A DNA stretch of 64,000 bases from Mucilaginibacter oryzae (GTDB taxonomy: Bacteria; Bacteroidota; Bacteroidia; Sphingobacteriales; Sphingobacteriaceae): positions 124,001 through 188,000 of the forward strand of contig NZ_QGHA01000006.1 of NCBI RefSeq assembly GCF_003148845.1. The letters are read 5' to 3'. Numbering within the stretch: position 1 is the stretch's first letter; every line of letters begins with the position of its first letter. Position numbers and translations under genes: made by a program. Of the stretch, positions 55,058 through 63,199 are shown in pieces. A model generated the notes under the pieces. It was not told the origin of the DNA. It made no database searches and was given only the letters and a program-made list of their open reading frames with translations.

Positions 55058-58000
55058 TTTCGACCTTCTATAATGTTTATCTCTTCAATCGTAAATAATT
55101 TTAGTAGTGCAGTATTAATAGGGTGTTTAGGATCTGAAAGCTCTTTCTGCACCTTTTCTATGATTTTTAAATTTTGAATATCTTGCCCAACTTGCCATTC
55201 TGGCAAATTGACAAGATAGTTTAACACGCCTGCGCCACCTTCTTTTACCGTTTCAGGAAAATATAATTCATACACCATTGCATCTATGATTCGTTCAAAG
55301 AAAGTTGTATCTGATTTTAATTTCTTTTGGAGTAAAATATAATTCACCAATAAAGCAAAAACTCTTTCATGTATCGTTTTGATAAGCGGTAACTCCTCTA
55401 AGGGAGCTTTGTCTACTTGATATTGAAAACCCTGCATTTTGCCTTTGTGTCGCAACCAGAAAGCAATGAGTTTTGAGTTCAGTATCGCGGTTAAATACTT
55501 TTGGTTTACCCTTTGTGTTTTAATTACAAAATATGTTTGCGATACATAGCAATCAAAATCAGTATAAGTAAAGGTAGGTATGGCACATTTACGTAGCGAT
55601 ATAATTTTTTCGCCCGTAAAAAAATGTTCATTCCTTGCCCGATGCAAGCCATATGGTTTATTGTCTGATGTTATCACTTTTTGGAACCTGTCAAGATGCC
55701 TCTTTAAATTAGGATAAGGTCTCATTGAGGAAGGATTTTTAAATGACGAATCGGTATAAATAACCCAATATTTATTCTCGTTGTTTCCGTAATACCTATC
55801 TAACTCTGTTGTTGAATAGAAAGGCTTTACCAACTCCAACTCTTCTATTGATAAATTGATGTGTTCCTTCTCTTTGTCAGTTAAATAAAATATTCCTTCG
55901 TTTAACATTGCACTTCCATCAAGTTCTTCAAAACTTGTTTTGTTTACAAAATCCTGTGGAGCCACTATGCCTTGCGCAATTTCCAATTTTCCATCTAGTT
56001 TAAAATTGGAAGCGTTTAGAATATCATTAAGTATGCTATCCACTCCGCCCTCGCTAAATAAAAACGATTTGTCTTTTAACCGTGTCCGGTTAAATGCTGG
56101 GGTAAATGTTAGTGTTTTTTCGTTGTATACCCCGGTAAATAACTGTATCACGTCCTCCAACTCAACTTTTGTTTCAGTAAATTTCCGATAGTCAAATGTA
56201 TATTCAACTTCATTGTTGTTTGCTTTAAAAAGCATAATCATGGTCTGAATATCGGCACTTTCAAATATTTTATAGTTACCAAAATCGATTAGCTGCATTA
56301 TCTTGGCATCTTCCGATACCTTGTTTCTAAATTTGGAAGCACCTGCATTTGTAACCCAGTTATTGGTAGCAATAAAAGTAAGTATACCTGTATCTTTTTT
56401 TAGATTATCCAGCATGATACAAGCAAAGCCATACCATAAGTCCATCTTGCCTTGATAGTATTTAGATCCCCTAAATCCGTCAAACGCTTTTCTATTGGTT
56501 GGTTCTTTAATGTAAGGTGGATTTCCAATTACGATATCAAAACCATCTTTTACCCCAAACATCCACCAAGGGTCGAACCAAGAACAGGGTAAACTTTCAA
56601 AATCAAATGGATTAAATTCGTAGAGGTTAGTATATACACTATAGTTTTCTTTGGTTGTTAGTTCTCGCAGATTCAATAAATCTGTTTGTACTTTTTTAAA
56701 TTGCCTTTCTAGTTTGAGTTTTTCTTCGCTGCTCACATTAAAAAAGTCATGGCGTATTTTTTCCAATTCTTTTACTGCCAAACTTGCTTTTGCTTCCATA
56801 TCATTGTCTGTCAATTCGCCCAGTGGAATCAGTGTATTAGCACAAACAATCTTAAAGTCCAGGTTTGGCAATGGTTGCGGTTCTTGCTCATCTACCACCA
56901 AACTCAACCAAAAACGTAAACGGGCGATATCCACTGCACCGGCATCTATATCGACGCCGTAAATACTTTCTTCAATAATGTGCTTTTTAATGTCGGCATC
57001 GGTTTTGGCTTTTTTAAAGCCTTTAAGTTCCTGCAAATAAACTTGGGCGTTAAAAATTTCCTGCAACAATCCCATAGGAAAAGCCCCCGAACCAATAGCG
57101 GGGTCGCAAATTTTAACTTGTTCTAAAGCATCAATAATCTTATAGGCATTTTTCTCGGCATATTGCTTCTCATCGCTGTCTAGTTCCTGTTGTTGGAGTA
57201 TTTTGTTAATGCTACGTTTAGCCAACTCATTATTTGCAAAATGATGTTCATCCTGTGCAATTAGATAAGCTTTCAAGCTCTCTTTACACATGTAGTGCAC
57301 TATTTCCTTGGGAGTATAGTACGCACCCTTGTCCTTGTTATCTTCCAATAAATTTTCGAAAATATGTCCAAGCATTTCAGGGTCCACGGCAACCGTATGT
57401 TCATCTGGAGCATCTTCATAAATGGTAAAGTTGTAATTATTGAAAGTCTCGAAGAGTTTCTGAAAAATATTCTCTGGTAAATGCAGCTTGTTATATTTAC
57501 GGTCTTGTGTATCGTCAAACAAACCACCGTTTAGATATGGAAAACGTTCGTCCCTCGCTGGGTTTTCAGAATCTTCATTGTTCAATCTTGTGAAGAACAA
57601 AGGCACTAACTCGCGTGCATAAAAATCATCTTTCTGTTTTGAATTTTTAAACAGTTCATACAAATAGTTTTGATTTCCTTCGCCCCATTTTTTGTTTTGT
57701 TTAACGGCGAGCCACCCTTTTTTCTGTATGAAGTAGAGAAATACAATTCTGCCCATCATTCTTTTACAAAAATCACGAGCTTGTTTTTCATCTTTTCCGA
57801 ATAAAGCAGTAAGTTGCCAATCCGGCTCGCTTATAATTTGTTCTGCATATTTACTGCCTTTTTTTGCATATCGTTTTCCCGTAAGGAATTGTACAAAGTC
57901 TTCGTAAGCATTTTTATAGTTGGCAAAAAATTCTTTACTAAGCTTTTCAACCGAGAAGGCCTCTTCAAAATCATCTAATGAAAGAAATTGGAAAATACTC

Positions 58001-58485
58001 TCTTTTTGTTTTTGAATAAGCTTGTCAAAACGAACAGCCGCGGTTAAAGCTTTTTCGTTTTTTCCAAACAAATAAGTATAACGCTTTGGCGCTGTTTCTT
58101 TTTCTTGAATTTCATTGGTTGCTGTATTTTTTACTTTCCACTTGCTGACATAACTGAAGCGCCATTTATTACCCTGCACAAAAACGACCATGGCACCAGC
58201 AACCTGTTTGGTCAGATCTTTTATTATATTCCTTAAAGCTACCCGATTACGGGTAATGTTTACTTTTTCATTCAGCTCAACTTCAAAGATGCCAATTTTT
58301 GTGTATTCGTTTATTTCATAGTTGCCCAAACTCAGACATTGCTTACTAATAATCTTATCAGACAAAGCAATTGTTCTATCTTCTACATTCAGTTTATTGT
58401 TGGTAAACTGTGTTTGCAAAAAATTTTTCCAGACTTTTCTATCGTATGGGCTTTCGAGAATGCTTCTTATTTCTAATATGGTCAT
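55054..58485 (-). CDS. Eco57I-type class I SAM-dependent DNA methyltransferase (type IIG-like)
   Basis: This 1143-residue protein resembles Eco57I-family restriction-modification methylases. The SAM motif DPAIGSGAFPMG starts at Asp461. YGVDIDAGAVDIARLRFWLSL follows, and the catalytic NPPY is at 655-658 (GNPPYIKEP). A TaqI-like specificity region lies near residues 890-1000 (PFYSTTELDRYYG, HRARNEHFFTGEKIISLR). The N-terminal part has GIFEVELNEKVNITRNRVALR, which might be a nuclease or structural domain. It presumably methylates adenine for self marking. Its start overlaps the end of a decayed gene by 4 bases (ATGA). Confidence 0.88.
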   Translation of the reverse strand: MTILEIRSILESPYDRKVWKNFLQTQFTNNKLNVEDRTIALSDKIISKQCLSLGNYEINEYTKIGIFEVELNEKVNITRNRVALRNIIKDLTKQVAGAMVVFVQGNKWRFSYVSKWKVKNTATNEIQEKETAPKRYTYLFGKNEKALTAAVRFDKLIQKQKESIFQFLSLDDFEEAFSVEKLSKEFFANYKNAYEDFVQFLTGKRYAKKGSKYAEQIISEPDWQLTALFGKDEKQARDFCKRMMGRIVFLYFIQKKGWLAVKQNKKWGEGNQNYLYELFKNSKQKDDFYARELVPLFFTRLNNEDSENPARDERFPYLNGGLFDDTQDRKYNKLHLPENIFQKLFETFNNYNFTIYEDAPDEHTVAVDPEMLGHIFENLLEDNKDKGAYYTPKEIVHYMCKESLKAYLIAQDEHHFANNELAKRSINKILQQQELDSDEKQYAEKNAYKIIDALEQVKICDPAIGSGAFPMGLLQEIFNAQVYLQELKGFKKAKTDADIKKHIIEESIYGVDIDAGAVDIARLRFWLSLVVDEQEPQPLPNLDFKIVCANTLIPLGELTDNDMEAKASLAVKELEKIRHDFFNVSSEEKLKLERQFKKVQTDLLNLRELTTKENYSVYTNLYEFNPFDFESLPCSWFDPWWMFGVKDGFDIVIGNPPYIKEPTNRKAFDGFRGSKYYQGKMDLWYGFACIMLDNLKKDTGILTFIATNNWVTNAGASKFRNKVSEDAKIMQLIDFGNYKIFESADIQTMIMLFKANNNEVEYTFDYRKFTETKVELEDVIQLFTGVYNEKTLTFTPAFNRTRLKDKSFLFSEGGVDSILNDILNASNFKLDGKLEIAQGIVAPQDFVNKTSFEELDGSAMLNEGIFYLTDKEKEHINLSIEELELVKPFYSTTELDRYYGNNENKYWVIYTDSSFKNPSSMRPYPNLKRHLDRFQKVITSDNKPYGLHRARNEHFFTGEKIISLRKCAIPTFTYTDFDCYVSQTYFVIKTQRVNQKYLTAILNSKLIAFWLRHKGKMQGFQYQVDKAPLEELPLIKTIHERVFALLVNYILLQKKLKSDTTFFERIIDAMVYELYFPETVKEGGAGVLNYLVNLPEWQVGQDIQNLKIIEKVQKELSDPKHPINTALLKLFTIEEINIIEGRK

Positions 58486-58640
58486 TGTTCAATATCTTGA
58501 TTATCCAGTTTTTCAATTTCTTTTTTCACTACATCAATCACCTCCTGCTCAGTAAGTAGTTAGAGTCGATATTACGGGCCGCGATGGTAACGCTATTTGC
58601 CGTAAGCTCCCTTTTTTTGAGTTGTTAATGAGTACCAGTG
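58482..58640 (-). pseudogene. Remnant of a gene between helicase and methylase
   Basis: The 360-base gap between helicase and methylase holds no intact gene. On the minus strand one frame reads ELTANSVTIAARNIDSNYLL. After a frame change it continues as LLTEQEVIDVVKKEIEKLDN and ends in a TGA that overlaps the methylase ATG by 4 bases. Together these look like the C-terminus of a former operon gene broken by a frameshift and upstream stops. More scattered coding-like text (WMHERTLVLINN) lies further up to about 58700. The family was not recognised. Confidence 0.6.
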
Positions 58641-58844
58641 TTCTTTCATGCATCCACTTGAATTGCGAGCGGTGCGTTTCAATCCGAAATGTACAATAAA
58701 ATGGTAAAAAAATCCATTTGCATATAGGATAATTAACTGCTGAACTCCGGTACAAAATCCATAGCAAGCGATTGATCAGGTATTCCCATCAACAGCACGG
58801 TGTATATAATAGTTGGATTTGTTGTACGAGATTCTCTTTGTCCA

Positions 58845-61800
58845 TTAAACAAATGTTTCTGATATAATTATTTGGGGCTGTATTGGTTCTAAACTTAATT
58901 TTTCGGGTCGCTTCACTTTTGAAGTGTATTTTCGTTCCAAACGGATAATTTCATTTTCTAATCTTATCGGATCAGTTTCATTCCGTAATTTATAAACCTC
59001 ATTAGTTAAATTGGTATAGGTGCCGTTTTTAAGTAAAGGCATTAGTTTTTTACCAGCTTGTATGGCTTTAGGTGTAATAATTATCTGATTAGCCAACCAA
59101 TTGTTCAAATCGTTTAACGCTTTATTTGATCTTACATCCATTTTGTCTTCAACACCGCCAATCATTTCCGGTATAGTAATGTCACGCTCAAACTGTCTCA
59201 ATATATGATTGATTTGCTGGTAATGTAATTCCGGAACACTCTTTATGTCTTTCTCAGAGACAGATGCTTCAAAAATCTTGACAGCCTGTTCAAATGGAAG
59301 CGATTTCGAGCCACCATCTGTGTATATATATATATTCTTATGTTCTCCATTTTTTACAAACGCTATGCTTTGCTGTTTGCCTTTGCTATTCCTCATACAG
59401 CGAACTTTCAAAGGCATTTTTCGGATTTCATTAAATTGTTCAGGATTCTGTTCCCTAAATTTTCTTAGCCATTCCAAATATTGTGTCCTTAAATCTTTAT
59501 CTTCCTCTTTCTCTTCAAACATTTTGAACTGGTCGATGATCTCTTCCAAAGTATATATTCTGTTATCCTCTCCAAATGTGCTATGGCTGCTTTGCAGTTT
59601 AGCAAGCGATTTTTGACGAAGATTAATTCTGTTGTCCCCCTGCTCCGAAGGGTAAAAATTGTAATTGTAAATAAACTGCGCCTTAGTTCCGATCCGATTA
59701 ATACGGCCTAAACGTTGGATTAATTTAGTTGGATTCCAGGGAGTGTCGTAATTGACAATTACATTAGCTCTATGGAGGTTAATACCTTCCGCTAATACAT
59801 CTGTAGTTAAAATGATATCATAATCATTTCTAAATGTGCCCTCATAGTTTGCATCGAAGTTTTCACGAATAGCTTCGAACATCTTGTTCCGATTATCTGA
59901 GGTAATGCTAAGAACTTTATATGATGTTTCGTTTGATAGCCGTTGCATTAAATAACTTAAAGTATCAGCCGATTCGGTGAAGATAACCAGCTTACCCAAT
60001 TCATTTTTTGTTGGGTTAAAATATTCGTCCTTTAGCAACGTAATAAAGACATTCCATTTAGGGTCGTTGCTTTCGTCAACAGCCTGCCAGCGTTTATTCA
60101 ATTCAGCCAAGTGTTCGTAATCCCGCCTTAATCCCTCAATAAATCCCTGCTTGAAGTCTGATTGCTTAAATTTTTTGTTCTTGGGCTTATCATCGTCAAT
60201 TTTCAAGATTTCCAATTCGATTTCTTCGTCTGTATAACCCTTATTAAGTAGCTCTGTAATGTCTAGATCAGGCGCGATAAAAACACTATCCCGTTCATAC
60301 ATTTCAATCATCTGCTTTGTGGACGTGGTAATTTTATTCAGTGATTTCTTGAAGGCATAGAAACTACTTTCCAGACGCTTGATCAATTGTGTCTGCATTA
60401 TAGATGCTAAGGAACGACCTATTGTTTGAGCACTTTGATATAGGCCGTCGTTCGCTTCATCTGTCAAATAAGCTATTGCCTGATAACGGAAAAAGTCAAT
60501 TTTGTTCTTGTCAATAATGCTATTTGCTGTGTCCAGGAACAACTCCGCTAAATTATGGGTTAATTCATATTCATTGGCAAAAGGTTCCACTACAGTTGGA
60601 AAAACAATCCCTTGCTCTTTTAAATCCTTTGCATACCGTTCATTTTTGTTTAAATCCGTCCGAGTTCTACGAATTGTTATGTCTTTGATTACTTTATCTC
60701 TTATATCATTGAAAATATCCTGAATGCCTTGTAAATCAAGGGGGGCCTGTTGTATCAAGGCTTTGTATTTAATAATATGTGGATAAAAGAATTTTTGAAG
60801 ATTAGGCTCATTTAAATTACTGTTCCTCACGTCCTGAAATAAAGAAATTAGATAGTAAATATCTTCAGGCCTATTATTTAATGGAGTAGCAGAAATCAAT
60901 ACGATTTTCTTTTCAAATCCTTCAATGTTTCCAATATTCTCTCTGCCGGATTTACAAATGATTTGTAGGTTCTGGAATTGACGGCTACTATGATTTCTAA
61001 ATTTGTGTGCTTCATCTACTAACACTAAATCATACTTCTCTTTATATTTTAATGGATCTTCTTCATTGATGATTTTATCTAGACTTCCATTGGATATAAA
61101 ATCACATTTCTCATCAATTCTAAATTCCTTAAATGTACTTTTCCAGTTTTTTTCCAATGCTGGCGGAAATACAATGAGAATTTTTGTTTTAGCCCCATTG
61201 CTAATTATAAACTTCTTAGCTAGCAAAGCAGCCATAACTGTTTTACCTGTACCCACCACATCAGCTAAGAAAAAACCATTATGTTTTAGCAATAACTCAT
61301 ATCCCTGATTAACGGCGTCAATTTGATAACTTAGTTTCTTAAACTTTTTTAAAGGAATATCACTAATACTATCTGGATCATACTCTATATTTTTTCCAAA
61401 AAACTCTATTAGAAACTTAACGTATAGCTCGAAGGGTGTTGGACTTATAGCTAAATATGTTTTCTTTATTAACGAAGGAGCATCGACAGGCAATATAGGC
61501 GTACTTTGGGACCAAAGCATTTCGAATTCCGTATTTGCAAACTTCACGTTTTCGTAGTCTCTTAGCTCTACGTTCATTTCATAGTTGTGTTCTACATTCT
61601 CCAAGCCTAAGCCTTGTGCCGAAAGGTTGGAAGACCCCATTATTACCAATCCGTTTGGATTATGTTCATTGAAATTGGGAGATAGAAAAATATAAAATTT
61701 AGAATGCAGCTTTTTAGAATTATGTGCTCTGATTTCTATTCTGTTATCTATTATATCGCTGATAAGTTGTAAAATTCCTTCTTCTATTTCACTACCATAT

Positions 61801-62102
61801 TTTGCATTTATAACATCTTCTTGTATAAATTCAATAAATGATTGTTTGGTATCTTTTGCATTAGCATTAAACAGCAAGCCTTGTTTTTGGGCAAGAGCGA
61901 TGAAGGGATCCACATTAATACCCGCAATAATTTTAATCTTTAACGTTTCAGGGAAATGTTTACGAATGGCAAAATATCCTGATGCTCTAAAATAGCCAAT
62001 AACAGATTTGAAATATTCTATATTTTGCATATGTTCAAATACCCCGACAAACTTTTTGTAGAGGGTATTTGAGCTTTGATTTGTAAAAAAGTTAGATGCC
62101 AT
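58845..62102 (-). CDS. PLD-domain SNF2-family helicase
   Basis: This 1085-residue protein joins a phospholipase D-like nuclease to an SF2 helicase. The N-terminal part contains one HKD-type motif, HSKFYIF (His133, Lys135), followed by MGSSNLSAQG. The helicase has Walker A GTGKT with Lys287, VLVDEAHKF, and SATPLNNRPEDIYYLISLF. The second RecA lobe has TTDVLAEGINLHRANVIVNYDTPWNPTKLIQRLGRINRIG. It is related to helicases of DISARM-like and PLD-type restriction systems. Its ATG overlaps the XRE stop codon by one base (TAATG). It probably translocates on and cuts unmethylated DNA, by inference. Confidence 0.88.
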   Translation of the reverse strand: MASNFFTNQSSNTLYKKFVGVFEHMQNIEYFKSVIGYFRASGYFAIRKHFPETLKIKIIAGINVDPFIALAQKQGLLFNANAKDTKQSFIEFIQEDVINAKYGSEIEEGILQLISDIIDNRIEIRAHNSKKLHSKFYIFLSPNFNEHNPNGLVIMGSSNLSAQGLGLENVEHNYEMNVELRDYENVKFANTEFEMLWSQSTPILPVDAPSLIKKTYLAISPTPFELYVKFLIEFFGKNIEYDPDSISDIPLKKFKKLSYQIDAVNQGYELLLKHNGFFLADVVGTGKTVMAALLAKKFIISNGAKTKILIVFPPALEKNWKSTFKEFRIDEKCDFISNGSLDKIINEEDPLKYKEKYDLVLVDEAHKFRNHSSRQFQNLQIICKSGRENIGNIEGFEKKIVLISATPLNNRPEDIYYLISLFQDVRNSNLNEPNLQKFFYPHIIKYKALIQQAPLDLQGIQDIFNDIRDKVIKDITIRRTRTDLNKNERYAKDLKEQGIVFPTVVEPFANEYELTHNLAELFLDTANSIIDKNKIDFFRYQAIAYLTDEANDGLYQSAQTIGRSLASIMQTQLIKRLESSFYAFKKSLNKITTSTKQMIEMYERDSVFIAPDLDITELLNKGYTDEEIELEILKIDDDKPKNKKFKQSDFKQGFIEGLRRDYEHLAELNKRWQAVDESNDPKWNVFITLLKDEYFNPTKNELGKLVIFTESADTLSYLMQRLSNETSYKVLSITSDNRNKMFEAIRENFDANYEGTFRNDYDIILTTDVLAEGINLHRANVIVNYDTPWNPTKLIQRLGRINRIGTKAQFIYNYNFYPSEQGDNRINLRQKSLAKLQSSHSTFGEDNRIYTLEEIIDQFKMFEEKEEDKDLRTQYLEWLRKFREQNPEQFNEIRKMPLKVRCMRNSKGKQQSIAFVKNGEHKNIYIYTDGGSKSLPFEQAVKIFEASVSEKDIKSVPELHYQQINHILRQFERDITIPEMIGGVEDKMDVRSNKALNDLNNWLANQIIITPKAIQAGKKLMPLLKNGTYTNLTNEVYKLRNETDPIRLENEIIRLERKYTSKVKRPEKLSLEPIQPQIIISETFV

Positions 62103-62392
62103 TATTTATTTTTCCTATTCTTTAAAACCATTTTTAAAGCTTCATCAGCCATGGGTTCGCCTTCAATCAAATTTGCAACTTGGTCTGCTAACCAAAGAGT
62201 GCTTAATTCATTCCTGTCAGCTTTGAGCACATTTGATAGAATTGAAATCTGATCCTTTTTAACCTGCCTCAATCCTTTTTCAATCTTGCTCAATTGAGCA
62301 GTATCCATTTCTAATTTAGGAGCAACTTGTCTTAAAAATAATTTTTGTTGCTCCCTCAATTGTCTTACACGTTCACCAAATTGATTTGCCAT
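62102..62392 (-). CDS. XRE family regulator of the island B operon
   Basis: This 96-residue protein starts at 62392 (MANQFGERVRQLREQQ). A longer in-frame start at 62425 adds unlikely sequence. The helix-turn-helix reads LFLRQVAPKLEMDTAQLSKIEKGLRQVKKDQISILSNVLK, typical of controller-type XRE proteins in restriction systems. It is the first gene of the leftward operon and overlaps the helicase start by one base. A 35-bp dyad over its own -7 box suggests autorepression. Confidence 0.9.
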   Translation of the reverse strand: MANQFGERVRQLREQQKLFLRQVAPKLEMDTAQLSKIEKGLRQVKKDQISILSNVLKADRNELSTLWLADQVANLIEGEPMADEALKMVLKNRKNK

Positions 62393-62461
62393 GTGATTAA
62401 ACTTTGCGCCCAATCCATTGTTCAAATACCGCTATTGAATAATAGACTTGTCAGCTATTGG

Positions 62462-62501
62462 CAAATATACTCGAAAATAACTTCAAGTTATTTTTGAGTA
62501 T
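62462..62501 (-). promoter_or_regulatory. Promoter -7 box and 35-bp operator dyad of the island B operon
   Basis: On the minus strand TATATTTG (62462-62469) is a perfect TAnnTTTG box, about 70 bases before the regulator ATG. Overlapping it, ATACTCGAAAATAACTT (62467-62483) and AAGTTATTTTTGAGTAT (62485-62501) form a dyad with one mismatch around a single central base. The overlap suits repression by the XRE protein. No clear -33 TTTG at 19-20 bases was found. Confidence 0.7.
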
Positions 62502-62583
62502 GTCCATTAAGTCAACACATGTATCAATTTAAAATATCATAAGCTCTAAAACGAGTAGTTTTATTTTCTACATGACGTAAAAA

Positions 62584-62792
62584 GTGCCACGGATGTGCCA
62601 CAAAAGTTTGAGCGGTTTTGCAAGATTTGAGAATTGCTCTATCTGAAATAATGTTAAAAGCAACTGGAAATTAGGTATTTAATGGAATTTTAGAAATAAT
62701 CGCAAGTTAGTTTGGAAATGGGGGATTCGAACCTTCGATCTTTTTCGATCCTTTTTATAAAATTTTAAATTATTGATAATCAATAATTTAAT
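62584..62792. repeat. Right-end module of island B
   Basis: Elements in order: paired TGCCAC (GTGCCACGGATGTGCCACAA, 62584 onward) followed by AAGTTTGAGCGGTTTTG; a tRNA T-arm-like GGGGATTCGAACCTTCGATC (62721-62740); and a perfect A+T-rich dyad (TTAAATTATTGA and complement, 62766-62792). This order and much of the text match island A's right end at 49829-50043. No gene was seen between 62392 and the tRNA. Confidence 0.7.
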
Positions 62793-62808
62793 GGACTTAA
62801 AAGACATA

Positions 62809-62837
62809 AAAAAAACCGAACTTTTTAGGTTCGGTTC
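62809..62837 (-). terminator. Terminator of tRNA-Ser
   Basis: AACCGAAC / GTTCGGTT stem with a T-run on the minus strand, 6 bases beyond the tRNA 3' end. A near-identical copy lies at 50044-50070. Confidence 0.85.
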
Positions 62838-62843
62838 TTTTGG

Positions 62844-62931
62844 CGGAGAGGGAGGGATTCGAACCCTCGATACCCTTTTGGAGTATACACACTTTCCAGG
62901 CGTGCTCTTTCGACCACTCAGACACCTCTCC
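62844..62931 (-). tRNA. tRNA-Ser (anticodon GGA)
   Basis: On the minus strand the acceptor arms GGAGAGG and CCTCTCC pair and are followed by discriminator G. The D arm, an anticodon loop CTGGAAA with anticodon GGA, a long variable arm typical of serine tRNA, and T arm GGTTCGAATCC are present. CCA is not encoded. It is 88 bases long. The 3' end matches the att-like repeats at 43766 and 50078. Confidence 0.97.
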
Positions 62932-62947
62932 GTTTAAATGTGGATTG

Positions 62948-62978
62948 CAAAGGTAAAATAATTGTACTTACTAACAAT
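62948..62978 (-). promoter_or_regulatory. Promoter of tRNA-Ser
   Basis: On the minus strand ATTG (complement of 62975-62978), 19 bases, then TACCTTTG (complement of 62948-62955). This is a near-ideal Bacteroidota promoter, 16 bases upstream of the tRNA 5' end. Confidence 0.75.
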
Positions 62979-63010
62979 AAAAAAGCGAAGCCTGATTAAT
63001 CGGGCTTCGC
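62979..63010. terminator. Hairpin upstream of tRNA-Ser
   Basis: GCGAAGCC and GGCTTCGC pair around a 10-base loop, with T's on the minus-strand side. It borders the tRNA promoter and may insulate it. Confidence 0.7.
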
Positions 63011-63133
63011 CTCACAAAAACTTTAACTCTACTTATAAAAAATTGCACTCGTATAGGTATGACGGTTATCGGGCGCTTTGGTTTAATTTAGGTAAAAAAT
63101 AGTTGGCTTTAATGCAGATAGATAATTTTAGCT

Positions 63134-63141
63134 TATGTTTG
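63134..63141 (+). promoter_or_regulatory. Predicted -7 box before the polyprenyl synthase gene
   Basis: TATGTTTG matches TAnnTTTG, 59 bases before the ATG. The -33 match is weak. Confidence 0.4.
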
Positions 63142-63199
63142 CCCCCAAGTCGTCACATGTATGGCGGTTAGTTAAACATAAAATCCTGTTTTGCTTGTA

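Larger units (their letters stand above)
50078..62857. mobile_element. Island B: tRNA-Ser-associated element with an Argonaute/helicase/methylase operon
   Basis: Bounded by att-like repeats at 50078-50092 and 62843-62857 (the tRNA end). Left-end features repeat those of island A: a paired TGCCAC motif (50151-50170), then AAAGCTTCTGCAACGAAGC and TTTAAAGAACGATATA. Right-end features are a paired TGCCAC motif (62584-62610), T-arm remnant (62721-62740), A+T dyad (62766-62792) and terminator. All cargo genes are leftward. No recombinase is present, so mobilisation would need one in trans. Confidence 0.8.

Noticed and set aside
58549..58767. 72-codon minus-strand frame as a real gene
   Set aside because: It lies in the decayed gap, and recognisable C-terminal text of the former gene is in other frames.
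50343..62392. Call of the island B operon as BREX or DISARM
   Set aside because: No PglZ, BrxL or BrxC-like genes and no DrmB (DUF1998) are present. Only the PLD, helicase and methylase parts are shared in a general way.
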